Positions 52,541-61,976 of a DNA stretch of 64,000 nucleotides are shown here, piece after piece. The stretch spans positions 62,001-126,000 of the forward strand of contig NZ_JAMYBK010000003.1 in the NCBI RefSeq assembly GCF_024127895.1, read 5' to 3'. The stretch comes from Pseudomonas guariconensis (GTDB lineage Bacteria; Pseudomonadota; Gammaproteobacteria; Pseudomonadales; Pseudomonadaceae). Position numbers and translations under genes: made by a program. The notes under the pieces are model-generated. The model was not told the DNA's origin. It saw only the letters and a list, made by a program, of their open reading frames with translations, and searched no databases. The stretch's first letter is position 1; each line of letters opens with the position of its first letter.

Positions 52541-53494
52541 ATGCATGCCATTTTTTCGATGAAAAACCTTCCAGACTTGGAAGCCTGGGCGATCTTCGCC
52601 CAGGTCGCCAACAGTGGTTCATTCGCCGGTGCCGCGCAGGTGCTGGGCATCTCCCAGCCGACGGTGTCCAAGGCCATCGGCCGGCTGGAGCGGCGCCTGG
52701 GCGCCGCGCTGCTGCATCGCACCTCGCGCCGCCTGGAGCTGACCAGCACGTGCCAGCAGGCTTGGGAGCGTGCCCAGCGCATCCTGGAGGAGGGGCGCGC
52801 CACCGAAGCGCAGGCCTCCCTGCAGGCCAACGTGGCGAAGGGGCGGATACGCCTGGCGGCGCCCATGTCGTTCGGCCTGAAGTACCTCGCAGCGTTGCTG
52901 CCGGTCTTTCAACAGCGCTACCCGCAGATCGAGCTCGACCTGTCCCTGGACGATCGCATCGTCGACGTGGTGGCTGGCCGTTACGATGTCGCGCTGCGCA
53001 TCGCCGAGCTGCCGGACTCCACGCTCAGGTCTCGCCGGCTTTGCGCCGTGCGCCGCCCCTTGGTGGCCACGCCGGCCTACCTGGCGCGCCACGGGCGACC
53101 GCAGCACCCGCGGGACCTGGGGCAGCACCAGTGCCTGATCTACACCAACCTGCCCACGCCCGAGCGCTGGACGTTTCGCCATGCGACCCAGGGTGATTTC
53201 AGCGTGCCGGTGCAGGGGAGCCTGCGCAGCAACAATGCCGACCTGCTGGGGCCTGCCTTGCTCGCCAGCCAGGGCCTGGCCCTGCAGCCGGAGTTCATCG
53301 TCTGGGAGGCGCTGCAGGCGGGTGTGCTGGAAGAGGTGCTGCCCGACTGGCGATTCGCCGATATCGCCATCCACCTGGTCACACCGCCCGGCAGCTTCCG
53401 GCCCGCTCGTGTCACGCTGCTGCTGGAGTTTCTGGCGGCTCATCTGTCCATCGCGCCTTGGGCCCGGGCCGGGCAGTTGAGTGGCGATTTGTAG
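52541..53494 (+). CDS. LysR-type regulator ahead of the amidohydrolase block
   Basis: A 317-residue LysR protein with a winged helix-turn-helix ([27 protein letters not shown]) and substrate-binding domain from about residue 100. It is read in the same direction as the isochorismatase-type gene 143 bases on and divergent from the AraC pseudogene. It belongs to the subgroup in which the domain begins [16 protein letters not shown]. It is the natural candidate to control the 53.6-59.4 kb block, given that the AraC neighbour is broken. Confidence 0.88.
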   Translation: MHAIFSMKNLPDLEAWAIFAQVANSGSFAGAAQVLGISQPTVSKAIGRLERRLGAALLHRTSRRLELTSTCQQAWERAQRILEEGRATEAQASLQANVAKGRIRLAAPMSFGLKYLAALLPVFQQRYPQIELDLSLDDRIVDVVAGRYDVALRIAELPDSTLRSRRLCAVRRPLVATPAYLARHGRPQHPRDLGQHQCLIYTNLPTPERWTFRHATQGDFSVPVQGSLRSNNADLLGPALLASQGLALQPEFIVWEALQAGVLEEVLPDWRFADIAIHLVTPPGSFRPARVTLLLEFLAAHLSIAPWARAGQLSGDL

Positions 53495-53525
53495 CCCTGG
53501 GGCGCGAAGCGGCCCCCAGCGCTGG
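53495..53525 (+). terminator. Hairpin after the LysR gene
   Basis: The sequence ccctggggcgc-gaa-gcggcccccagcgc after the LysR stop forms a mismatched GC stem. It lies before the isochorismatase-type gene, so that gene may have its own promoter at 53530-53630. Confidence 0.4.
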
Positions 53526-53637
53526 CCGACATTGCCACCAGGGCACAAACATACAAATCAGGATCATTCGTACAAGAAGCTGCCAAGGCACATGCCACAC
53601 AGTCTGGGCTCGACAACACAACCAGAGGCTGTATCCC

Positions 53638-54291
53638 ATGGCTATCGCAAAAGCTGCGCCTGGCAAGACCCTGCTCGATCCGAGCAACCACACCCTGATC
53701 ATGATCGATCATCAGTCGCAGATGTCCTTCGCCACCAAGTCGATCGATGCGGTGACGCTGCGCAACAACGCCGCGCTGGTGTCCAAGGCCGCCAGGGAGT
53801 TCAAGGTGTCGACGATCCTCACCACCGTGGCGGAAAAAAGCTTCTCCGGGCCGATTTTCGATGAGATCCGCTCGGTATTCCCCGAACACAAGGTGATCGA
53901 CCGCACCACCATGAATACCTGGGAAGATGAACGCATCGCCGTCGAGGTCAATGCATTCGGCAAGAACAAGATCGTTCTCGCCGGCCTGTGGACCTCGGTG
54001 TGCATCGTCGGTCCGGCCCTGTCGGCGCTGGACCAGGGCTTCGAGGTCTATGTCATCGCCGATGCCTGTGGCGATGTCTCCAACGAAGCGCACCAGCACG
54101 CCATGGAGCGCATGATCCAGCTGGGCGCGCGTCCCATGACGTCGCTGCAATACCTGCTCGAGCTGCAGCGCGACTGGGCCCGGGGCGAAACCTATAACGA
54201 GACCGTGCAGACCTCCATCGCCCATGGCGGCGCCTATGGCCTGGGCCTGATCTACGCCAAGACCATGTTCAACGCCTCCGAAGGCCACTGA
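53638..54291 (+). CDS. Isochorismatase-fold hydrolase (YcaC-like)
   Basis: A 217-residue cysteine hydrolase of the isochorismatase superfamily. Catalytic Asp is in TLIMIDHQSQM, Lys in VAEKSFSGPI, and Cys in TSVCIVGPAL, in the required order. The family hydrolyses amides, imines or carbamates, and YcaC relatives have no agreed substrate. The start at 53638 is ATG after a weak ribosome site. It begins the forward run that continues with the amidohydrolase, porin and MFS genes, so a small amide or imide substrate is plausible. Confidence 0.9.
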   Translation: MAIAKAAPGKTLLDPSNHTLIMIDHQSQMSFATKSIDAVTLRNNAALVSKAAREFKVSTILTTVAEKSFSGPIFDEIRSVFPEHKVIDRTTMNTWEDERIAVEVNAFGKNKIVLAGLWTSVCIVGPALSALDQGFEVYVIADACGDVSNEAHQHAMERMIQLGARPMTSLQYLLELQRDWARGETYNETVQTSIAHGGAYGLGLIYAKTMFNASEGH

Positions 54292-54463
54292 TCGGAACAG
54301 GCTCGCCGGTGGCGCCATGGGCGCTGCCGCGGGCCGTTCATTCCAGCGATGGCGGGCTATGCTGACTCCGACCCGTGCGGCCTGCGAACCGCTTGCCGTC
54401 TGCTTGGAGCGGCCGTGCCACGCCATCGGTGCCGACCTGTGTCGGCCTTGCGAGTAGAACGCC

Positions 54464-56443
54464 ATGAACCAGGACCCACCCAACGACAGCCGTCGCCACT
54501 TCCTTGCCGCTACCACCGTACTCGGGGCCGCGGGCGCGCTCTGGTCCTCGTTGCCTTTCGCCAGCGCCAGCGACCCGGCCCATGCCAACCATTCAGGGGG
54601 TTCCATGACCGCCGATCTGATTCTTTTCAATGGCCGTTTGCATACCGTCGATCCCGAAAAACCCAGTGCCACGGCCGTGGCCATCAAGGATGGCCGCTTC
54701 ATCGCGGTCGGCAGCGATGCCGAGGCGATGGCCTTGCGCGGCGCCGCGACCCGCACCATCGACCTTAACCGGCGCACCGTGGTTCCCGGCCTGAACGACT
54801 CCCACCTGCACCTGATCCGCGGGGGGCTCAACTACAACCTCGAGCTGCGCTGGGAGGGCGTGCCGTCCCTGGCCGATGCCCTGCGCATGCTCAAGGACCA
54901 GGCCGACCGCACCCCCGCACCGCAGTGGGTGAGGGTGGTCGGTGGCTGGACCGAGTTCCAGTTCGCCGAGAAACGCATGCCGACGCTGGAGGAACTGAAC
55001 AAGGCGGCGCCCGACACGCCGGTGTTCGTGCTCCACCTGTACGACCGCGCCTTGCTCAACCGTGCAGCGCTCAAGGTCGTCGGCTACGACCGCAACACGC
55101 CGAACCCGCCCGGCGGCGAGATCCAGCGCGATGCCAGCGGCGAGCCGACCGGCATGCTGATCGCCCGCCCCAACGCGATGATCCTCTACGCCACCCTGGC
55201 CAAGGGGCCGAAGTTGCCATTGGAGTACCAGGTCAACTCCACCCGCCAGTTCATGCGCGAACTGAACCGTCTTGGCCTCACCAGCGCCATCGATGCCGGC
55301 GGTGGTTTCCAGAACTATCCCGACGACTACCAGGTCATCCAGGAACTGGCCGACAAAGGCCAGTTGACCGTGCGCATCGCCTACAACCTGTTCACCCAGA
55401 AGCCCAAGGAAGAACTGGCCGACTTCCAGAACTGGAGCAAGCTGGTCAAGCCCGGCGACGGCTCCGACTTCTTCCGCCACAACGGCGCAGGGGAGATGCT
55501 GGTGTTCTCCGCCGCCGACTTCGAGGACTTCCTCGAACCGCGCCCGGACCTGCCGGCGACCATGGAGCAGGAACTGGAGCCGGTGGTTCGCCACCTGGTG
55601 GAGCAGCGCTGGCCGTTCCGCCTGCACGCGACCTACGACGAGTCCATCTCGCGCATGCTCGATGTGTTCGAGAAGGTCGATCGCGATATCCCGTTCAATG
55701 GCCTGCCATGGTTCTTCGACCATGCCGAAACGGTCAGCCCGAGGAACATCGAGCGCATCCGGGCGCTGGGCGGCGGTATCGCCATCCAGCATCGCATGGC
55801 CTTCCAGGGCGAGTACTTCGTCGACCGCTACGGCGCCAAGGCCGCAGAGACGACGCCGCCGATCCAGCGCATGCTCGCCGAAGGCGTGCCGGTGGGGGCG
55901 GGGACCGACGCCACCCGGGTGGCCAGCTACAACCCCTGGACCGCCCTGTACTGGCTGGTCAGCGGCAAGACCGTGGGTGGCCTTGAGTTGTACCCCCAGG
56001 GCCTTGGGCGCGATACCGCCCTGCAGCTGTTCACCCAGGGCAGCGCCTGGTTCTCCAGCGAACAGGGCAAGAAGGGGCAGATCAAGGTCGGCCAGTTCGC
56101 CGACCTGATCGCGCTATCCGCCGACTACTTCAGCGTCGAGGAAGAGGCGATCAAGTGGCTGGAGTCGGTGCTCACGGTGGTGGATGGCAAGGTCGTCCAT
56201 GCCGCGGCGGAGTTCGACAAGCTGGCACCGCCGGCCCTGCCGGTGATGCCGGACTGGTCCCCGGTGAACAAGGTGCCAGGGCACTGGAAACCGGCGGCGC
56301 CGCTGACGGCGCAGGTGCACCAGTGCGTAGGCGCCTGCGCGGTGCATGCGCACCAGCACGACAGGGCGCGGCGCGCCAATGTACCGGTCAGCGACTACCA
56401 GGGCTTCTGGGGCGCGTTCGGCTGCTCTTGCTTCGCCTTCTGA
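54464..56443 (+). CDS. Tat-exported YtcJ-type amidohydrolase
   Basis: A 659-residue protein with a twin-arginine signal (DSRRHFLAATTVLGAAGALW, cleavage near FASASDPA). The metal-dependent amidohydrolase fold follows: VVPGLNDSHLHLIRGG (His-x-His), LHATYDES, FFDHAETVS, and VPVGAGTDATRVASYNPW. YtcJ-type enzymes hydrolyse formamides, hydantoin-like or ester bonds; the substrate is not evident. Two Cys close to the C-terminus (CVGACAVHAHQHD, then GAFGCSCF) give an unusual extra tail of about 50 residues with paired Cys. The enzyme would act in the periplasm. Confidence 0.88.
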   Translation: MNQDPPNDSRRHFLAATTVLGAAGALWSSLPFASASDPAHANHSGGSMTADLILFNGRLHTVDPEKPSATAVAIKDGRFIAVGSDAEAMALRGAATRTIDLNRRTVVPGLNDSHLHLIRGGLNYNLELRWEGVPSLADALRMLKDQADRTPAPQWVRVVGGWTEFQFAEKRMPTLEELNKAAPDTPVFVLHLYDRALLNRAALKVVGYDRNTPNPPGGEIQRDASGEPTGMLIARPNAMILYATLAKGPKLPLEYQVNSTRQFMRELNRLGLTSAIDAGGGFQNYPDDYQVIQELADKGQLTVRIAYNLFTQKPKEELADFQNWSKLVKPGDGSDFFRHNGAGEMLVFSAADFEDFLEPRPDLPATMEQELEPVVRHLVEQRWPFRLHATYDESISRMLDVFEKVDRDIPFNGLPWFFDHAETVSPRNIERIRALGGGIAIQHRMAFQGEYFVDRYGAKAAETTPPIQRMLAEGVPVGAGTDATRVASYNPWTALYWLVSGKTVGGLELYPQGLGRDTALQLFTQGSAWFSSEQGKKGQIKVGQFADLIALSADYFSVEEEAIKWLESVLTVVDGKVVHAAAEFDKLAPPALPVMPDWSPVNKVPGHWKPAAPLTAQVHQCVGACAVHAHQHDRARRANVPVSDYQGFWGAFGCSCFAF

Positions 56444-56499
56444 CCTTGCACCGCGGGCCGGGTCTCCGGCCCGCGTGTTTCCCTGGAGATCCTCTGCAA

Positions 56500-57804
56500 A
56501 TGGCAATCATGGCCCGGCGCATGGCCAGCGGCGCGCTCGTGCTCGCGAGCCTGCACGCCAGCGCAGAACCTGCCGTGCCCGGCACGGAGCAGGGCACGTG
56601 GTCGCTGCTCAGCCGGAACTTCTTTCTTCACAACGACTTTCGCCATGCCCCAGGCGCGCCCCAGGGCTACCAGCGGGAATGGGCCCAAGGCTTCATCGCA
56701 ACGCTCGAGTCCGGCTTCACGCCCGGGACGGTTGGCCTGGGCATCGATGCCCATGGCTTTCTCGGGATCAAGCTCGATGGCGGGCGAGGGCATGCCGGTA
56801 CCGGTCTGCTGCCTCACGACAGCGGGGGAGACAATGCCGACGACTATGCCGATGCGGGGGCTGCAGTGAAGCTGCGCGTGGGCCAGAGCCTGCTCAGCTA
56901 CGGCGAGATGACGGTGCAGACCCCCGTGCTCGATACCGGCGACAAGCGCCTGCAACCGGAATATGCCACCGGCGTGCTGCTCGATAGCCAAGAACGCGAA
57001 GGCCTGCGCTTGCAGGCCGGGCGTTTTACCCGCTTCAAGCGGCAGAACGGCAGTTCGGGGCATGATGACTTCGCCGGCTACGGGGCAACGACCGAAGGGG
57101 CCGCCCTCGGTTTTGCCGGGGCCACCTTCGCGCCTGGCAACGGCCTGGGCACGGCGGTCTACCTGGCGCAACTGGACGACACCTGGCGCCAGGGCTACCT
57201 GAACCTGAATCTCGCCCAGGGCCCGTGGAGCCTGGACGGCAATCTCTACAAGACCCTCGACCAAGGCCGCGCCCGGGCCGGGGCCATCGACACCCTGGCC
57301 TACAGCCTGCAGGCCCGCTATGCCTTCAGCGGCCAGGCGCTGTCGGTGGCGTACCAGCACATCCACGGCGACACGCCGTTCGACTTCATCGGTGGCGACT
57401 CGATCTACCTGGCCAACTCGATCAAGTACGCTGACTTCAACGGCCCGCAAGAGCGCTCCTGGCAACTGCGCTACGACCTCGACCTGGCGGCATTCGCCAT
57501 CCCTGGGCTGACCTTCATGGCCCGTTATGTCAGCGGCCGCAACATCGACGGCAGCCACGCCCCGGCGGGCGGCGCCTACAATCCCTGGGACCGGTCGAGC
57601 GACAGCTACCAGCCTTTGCAAGGCAAGGGCGGGCGCCACTGGGAGCGCGACCTCGACCTGCGCTACACCTTCAGTGCCGGCGTGGCGAAGGACCTGTCCC
57701 TGTCCGTGTCGCACGTCAGCCACCGGGGCAACCGGGCACAGGGCGGCGATGACATCGATCGCTTGTACCTGGTTGTCGAATATCCACTCAACGGTTGGTT
57801 CTGA
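56500..57804 (+). CDS. OprD-family outer-membrane porin
   Basis: A 434-residue protein with a signal peptide and the OprD barrel pattern: LLSRNFFLHNDFRH near residue 35, REWAQGFIATLESGFTPGTVGLGIDAHGFLGIKLDGG, NGSSGHDDFAGYG, and the final aromatic strand LYLVVEYPLNGWF. OprD members are substrate-specific channels for small carboxylates or amides. The ATG at 56500 is used; a tggagat stretch upstream serves as ribosome site. As third gene in the run, it probably admits the substrate of the amidohydrolase or its product. Confidence 0.93.
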   Translation: MAIMARRMASGALVLASLHASAEPAVPGTEQGTWSLLSRNFFLHNDFRHAPGAPQGYQREWAQGFIATLESGFTPGTVGLGIDAHGFLGIKLDGGRGHAGTGLLPHDSGGDNADDYADAGAAVKLRVGQSLLSYGEMTVQTPVLDTGDKRLQPEYATGVLLDSQEREGLRLQAGRFTRFKRQNGSSGHDDFAGYGATTEGAALGFAGATFAPGNGLGTAVYLAQLDDTWRQGYLNLNLAQGPWSLDGNLYKTLDQGRARAGAIDTLAYSLQARYAFSGQALSVAYQHIHGDTPFDFIGGDSIYLANSIKYADFNGPQERSWQLRYDLDLAAFAIPGLTFMARYVSGRNIDGSHAPAGGAYNPWDRSSDSYQPLQGKGGRHWERDLDLRYTFSAGVAKDLSLSVSHVSHRGNRAQGGDDIDRLYLVVEYPLNGWF

Positions 57805-57807
57805 CCC

Positions 57808-59400
57808 ATGAACGCACCTGTCCCGAGCGCCTGGAGCCCCTTGCGCCAAACCACCTTCCGCTGGCTATGGCTGGCCAGCATCGCCTCGAACATCGGCACC
57901 TGGATGCACGAAGTCGGTGCCGGCTGGCTGATGACGTCCCTGTCCGCCAACCCGCTGCATGTCGCCCTGGTCCAGGTCGCCGGCGCCTTGCCGATGTTCT
58001 TCCTGGCATTGCCGGCTGGCGCGTTGGCCGACATCGTCGACAAACGCAGGTATCTGTTGGGGGTGCAGCTGTGGATGGCGACCATCGCCGTGCTGCTGGC
58101 GGGGTTGAGCCTGTCGGGGTTGATCGGGGTCTGGCTGCTGCTGACGCTGACCCTGTGCATGGGCATCGGCACGGCGCTGATGATGCCCGCCTGGAGCGCG
58201 ACGACGCCTGAGTTGGTGGACAAGGCCGACCTGCCGGCGGCCGTCGCGCTCTCCAGCGTGGGCGTCAACCTGGCACGAGCCATCGGCCCTGCCATCGCCG
58301 GCGCCTTGGTCAGCCTGGTTGGCCCCTGGCTGACCTTCGCACTCAATGGCGTGTCGTTCTTCGCGGTGATCCTGGTGTTGCTGACCTGGAAGCGCGAGCC
58401 GTCGCCCAGCGTCCTGCCGGCCGAACGGTTGTTCGGCGCGCTGCGCGCCGGCTGGCGCTACAGCCGCAGTTCGCGCCCGCTGCAGGCGGTCCTGGTACGG
58501 GCGTTCGCCTTCTTCGTCGGGGCCAGCGCCGGTACCTCGTTGTTGCCGCTGGTGGTGCGCACGCAGATGCAAGGCGATGCCACCGTGTTCGGCCTGCTGC
58601 TGGCCAGTGTCGGTGTCGGCGCCGTGCTGGGCGCGATGAAACTGCCCGACTTGCGCGCTCGTCTGGGCACCGAACGCCTGGTCATGCTGGCCACTGTGCT
58701 CTACGTCCTGGTGCTGCTGGCGCTGGCGACCTTCCGCAGCCTGTACGTGCTGGTGCCGGTGATGTTCCTCAGCGGCGTGGCGTGGATCGCCGTGTTGTCC
58801 AGCTTCCAGGTCGCGGCCCAGACCTCGGTGCCGGCCTGGGTACGTGCGCGGGGCCTGGCCGTGTACATCCTGGTGTTCTTCGGCAGCATGGCCGCCGGCG
58901 GCACGCTCTGGGGCGTCGTTGCCAGCCACGCGGGGATTTCCCTGGCACTGGTGGTCGCCGGTGGCGTCCTGCTGCTCGGGTTGCTGGCCAACCTCCGTTA
59001 CCGGCTGCCGAGCACCGAGGCCGATGACGTGGCGCCTTCGCTGCACTGGCCCGCTCCGATCCTTGCGCAAGGGATGGACCAGGAGCGTGGCCCGGTCATG
59101 GTCACCCTCGACTATGACATCGACCCCGACCACGCGGCCGCCTTCCAGGCTGCGATGCAGGAGGTGCGCGGCATGCGCAAACGCAATGGCGCGGTGTCCT
59201 GGGGGCTGGTCCAGGACAGCGAGAACCCGCGCCATTGGCTGGAGTTCTTCGTCGACGAGTCCTGGCTCGAACACCTTCGGCATCACCAGCGGGTGACCCG
59301 CGCGGAGCTGAAGATCGAGGCGGCTGCCCGGCGGTTCCAGGCTGCCGGGGTCGAGGTGCGGATCCGGCATTTCATCCATGGGGCGGGGAAGGGGGATTGA
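57808..59400 (+). CDS. EntS-like MFS carrier with C-terminal ABM-fold domain
   Basis: A 530-residue protein. Residues about 1-410 form a 12-helix MFS carrier of the EntS/DUF894 type (LWLASIASNIGTWMHEVGAGWLMTSLS, LALPAGALADIVDKRRYLLG). A soluble C-terminal domain of about 105 residues follows (VMVTLDYDIDPDHAAAFQAA, WLEFFVDESWLEHLRHHQR), with the dimeric alpha/beta barrel pattern. This combination is known in the DUF894 branch. It starts four bases after the porin stop and closes the run. Confidence 0.9.
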   Translation: MNAPVPSAWSPLRQTTFRWLWLASIASNIGTWMHEVGAGWLMTSLSANPLHVALVQVAGALPMFFLALPAGALADIVDKRRYLLGVQLWMATIAVLLAGLSLSGLIGVWLLLTLTLCMGIGTALMMPAWSATTPELVDKADLPAAVALSSVGVNLARAIGPAIAGALVSLVGPWLTFALNGVSFFAVILVLLTWKREPSPSVLPAERLFGALRAGWRYSRSSRPLQAVLVRAFAFFVGASAGTSLLPLVVRTQMQGDATVFGLLLASVGVGAVLGAMKLPDLRARLGTERLVMLATVLYVLVLLALATFRSLYVLVPVMFLSGVAWIAVLSSFQVAAQTSVPAWVRARGLAVYILVFFGSMAAGGTLWGVVASHAGISLALVVAGGVLLLGLLANLRYRLPSTEADDVAPSLHWPAPILAQGMDQERGPVMVTLDYDIDPDHAAAFQAAMQEVRGMRKRNGAVSWGLVQDSENPRHWLEFFVDESWLEHLRHHQRVTRAELKIEAAARRFQAAGVEVRIRHFIHGAGKGD

Positions 59401-59488
59401 GTGGGGCGCGAGCGGATCGTCTTTACGATGGGCGGCGCCTGATAGATCCTGAGGCTGCGCGGCAGCCATGGATGGCCGTTGAAATGGC

Positions 59489-60079
59489 CTATTCCTTCAG
59501 AACACCTGCCGTCAGTTCCAGTGCCCCGCGCCCCCCTCGGCGCAGGCACGCAAGCAACCCAAGCCAGGGGATATCGGTGATCTGTACCAGCGCCTTGGGC
59601 ATCACACGCACTTCGCCTGCCGTGCCCCCGGCAGGCCCACCGTCCGGCAGGTACACCAGCAGCCACTCGTCGAGGGCTTCGAGCACCAGGCAGAAACGGT
59701 AGCCATCGTTTTCCGCAAGCAACCCGACCTTCGCCCCGTCGATGTTCTCCATGCCAGTGAGGCGGGCCGTTGCATCCTTGAGCAACTGGTAGCCAGGCAG
59801 GTTACCCAGGACGCGGTTTTCCAGCCCTTGCAGGACCCTGGCAGCAAATGCGGTGCGCGCCAGCAGCCCGGCAACGAAGCACAGGCAGCCCAGGGCGATG
59901 ACAGCGACGATCGAAACCGCGGTGACGCCCGCGATGCTGAAGCCGGCGAAGAACGGCAGCACCTTCTGCAAGGGCGCGCTCAGCAAATGGATCGCCTTCT
60001 CGATCAGCACCACCACCAGCACCAGGGGGAGAATGAACAGTACGCCGCCCGCTATCGTGGTCTTGACGAATTGGAACAT
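59489..60079 (-). CDS. DUF502 membrane protein
   Basis: A 196-residue protein with two membrane segments (TTIAGGVLFILPLVLVVVLIE and AGVTAVSIVAVIALGCLCFVAGLLA) and the DUF502 features VLENR-type GLENRVLGNLPGYQLLKDATARL and a final FCLVLEALDEWLLVYLPDGG. Function unknown; the family occurs widely in bacteria and plants. It is convergent with the MFS gene. The start at 60079 follows ggaggcc. Confidence 0.88.
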   Translation of the reverse strand: MFQFVKTTIAGGVLFILPLVLVVVLIEKAIHLLSAPLQKVLPFFAGFSIAGVTAVSIVAVIALGCLCFVAGLLARTAFAARVLQGLENRVLGNLPGYQLLKDATARLTGMENIDGAKVGLLAENDGYRFCLVLEALDEWLLVYLPDGGPAGGTAGEVRVMPKALVQITDIPWLGLLACLRRGGRGALELTAGVLKE

Positions 60080-60115
60080 GGTGGCCTCCAGGGCAGGGTC
60101 CAGGGGAAAGCGGTA

Positions 60116-61156
60116 TCAGTCTTCAGGTGCCTTTTCGTCGCCCACGAGCCTGGCGATCGGCGGGTCGCCATATTCCTTGCGATGTTCCGAAGGGGTCATG
60201 TCGAACCAGCGTTGATGGGCACGGCAGAACGAGGTGGTGCGCCGATAGCCCAGCTCGCTGGCGATCTGGCCGACGCTCAGGCTGGTCGTGCGCAGCATGT
60301 GCTCGGCCTGGCGGCGGCGGATACGGTCCAGGTGCGCCTCGAAGTCCACGCCATCGCGGGCCAGCCGTCGCTGGAGCGTGCGCGGGTGCAGGTCGAGCGC
60401 TTGCGCCACCTGCTCCAAGGTGCAGCGGTGGCTGGGCAACATCGTCTGGATCCGGCGCTCGACCTGTGCGCACAGGTCGTCGGCCTGGCTGTCGTGGGTC
60501 TCGAGGTAGAAGCGCACGATCGAATGCAGCACCGCGTCATGGCGGATGCACGGCTCACGCAGGATTTCCGGGGGCAAGAACAGGCAGTTGTGCTCCTGTT
60601 GGAACATCACCGGGCAGTCGAAGTAACGCTGGTAGCCGTCTGGTTCGCCCAGCGGCGCATGCCGGAAGGTCACCGCTCGCGGGCGGAACACCGTGCCGCG
60701 CAGCTCGCCGACCAGCAGCCGCGCCGCCAGCACCGATTTCTCGACGATCTGCGGTGTCTCTTCGGAGCCGGGCAGGGCGTTGTGGAAATACAGCAGGGCC
60801 TGGCCTGGGCGATGCTCGAGCCGATAGTGGATCGATGGGCTGTAGTTGCGCATGTAGCGGATCACGGCGACCAGGGCCTGGCCGATGGTAGGTGCCGAAG
60901 TGGCCAGGTGGCGGAGCGGCCCCATGAGCGTGGAGCCCTGGCGCTTGCCGAGCTCCAGGCCGAACTGGGGCAGGCTCAAGGCATGTGCGCTGCCTTCGAA
61001 GAGCTGCACCAGGTTTTTGTAGGGCAGGGTTTTCTCGTAGCTTCCGACGACGTCGAGGTCGATGCGCAGCGGGCGCAGGAAGTCACGCTGCGACCTGCCG
61101 TATTCGGCCAGGAGCTCGCCAAATTGAAGCAATGCGGTACCGCGGATGCTGTCCAT
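60116..61156 (-). CDS. AraC-type regulator (OruR/ArgR-like N-terminus)
   Basis: A 346-residue regulator: an N-terminal Arabinose_bd-like domain (YKNLVQLFEGSAHALSLPQFGLELGKRQG, RYMRNYSPSIHYRLEHRPG) and a C-terminal AraC helix-turn-helix (CTLEQVAQALDLHPRTLQRRLARDG, LSVGQIASELGYRRTTSFCRAHQRWFDMTPSEHRK). It is read in line with the DUF3313 and FadL-type genes. Its first 17 codons recur almost unchanged at 63908-63970, which suggests that a relative of this gene once stood at the other end of the FadL gene. Family members answer to organic ligands such as carnitine derivatives or ornithine. Confidence 0.9.
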   Translation of the reverse strand: MDSIRGTALLQFGELLAEYGRSQRDFLRPLRIDLDVVGSYEKTLPYKNLVQLFEGSAHALSLPQFGLELGKRQGSTLMGPLRHLATSAPTIGQALVAVIRYMRNYSPSIHYRLEHRPGQALLYFHNALPGSEETPQIVEKSVLAARLLVGELRGTVFRPRAVTFRHAPLGEPDGYQRYFDCPVMFQQEHNCLFLPPEILREPCIRHDAVLHSIVRFYLETHDSQADDLCAQVERRIQTMLPSHRCTLEQVAQALDLHPRTLQRRLARDGVDFEAHLDRIRRRQAEHMLRTTSLSVGQIASELGYRRTTSFCRAHQRWFDMTPSEHRKEYGDPPIARLVGDEKAPED

Positions 61157-61242
61157 GATTCATCACGCCTGAGTTGTCATTCCCTGGAGGAAGGCGAGGT
61201 GCCGGCCCGCTGCGACCACCGGCGCGCAGCGGGCTGCACAGT

Positions 61243-61911
61243 TTATTTCTTCAGGGCCTGGAAGGACTTGACCATGTCCTGTGCCCAGCCATCGAGCACG
61301 GCCCGTGCATCCTTGGCCTGCATGACCTGGGACGAGTTATCCAGGTCGGCCCCGGCGCCTTTGCGCACGACCTCGGCAACCACCTCGTTGGTGTTGCCGT
61401 CGAGGAACGCCGCCTCGGTGGCGATGCTGGTGTCCTGGTCACGAATGCCCGTCGCCGTGCTGATGCCCGCCGCCACCAGGGCGATCGGGATGACCTCGTA
61501 AGGACGCAGCCCTTTGGTGGAGGCACTGACCCCGGTGATCGCCGGGCGTACGACCAGCACGCCGTGACCCGGGCTCTGCGCCAGGGGCAGGACCTTGGAG
61601 AACTGGGTCTTCAGCGCCTGGTCGTAGTACTGGGTGATGCCCTGCAAGGTCGATTGGGGTATTTTCTCGGTCGGTTGCGGCCTCGGATAGAGCTGGCTGG
61701 GTTCGATGTAGATGCTGGTATAGCTGTTCACATCGACGCCTGGCTTGATCCAGCGCATGACCGGGGCGCCACTGGGCGATTTCTCTTCCTTCAGGATGCT
61801 GTAGTCCTTGAGGAAGCCAGAGTATTGATCGGGCTCCACGTACTTACTCGCGCAACCGGAAAGCAGTAACGAGGAAAGGCACAGGGTTGAAGCGATCGAC
61901 TTGAGTTTCAT
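61243..61911 (-). CDS. DUF3313 lipoprotein
   Basis: A 222-residue protein with a lipoprotein signal (IASTLCLSSLLLSGCAS, Cys near residue 20) and the DUF3313 pattern: VEPDQYSGFLKDYSILKEEKSP, PGVDVNSYTSIYIEPS and RPAITGVSASTKGLRPYEVIPIALV. Such proteins probably form small envelope assemblies of unknown role. The ATG at 61911 is chosen because the lipoprotein signal begins there, not at the longer frame start. It lies 86 bases ahead of the AraC gene and 65 bases after the FadL gene. Confidence 0.88.
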   Translation of the reverse strand: MKLKSIASTLCLSSLLLSGCASKYVEPDQYSGFLKDYSILKEEKSPSGAPVMRWIKPGVDVNSYTSIYIEPSQLYPRPQPTEKIPQSTLQGITQYYDQALKTQFSKVLPLAQSPGHGVLVVRPAITGVSASTKGLRPYEVIPIALVAAGISTATGIRDQDTSIATEAAFLDGNTNEVVAEVVRKGAGADLDNSSQVMQAKDARAVLDGWAQDMVKSFQALKK

Positions 61912-61976
61912 GGGGTTTCTCCTGATGACAGTCAGCATTCTCTGCAGCCATGCGTAGTGCGTGTTGGGTCTCGCTC

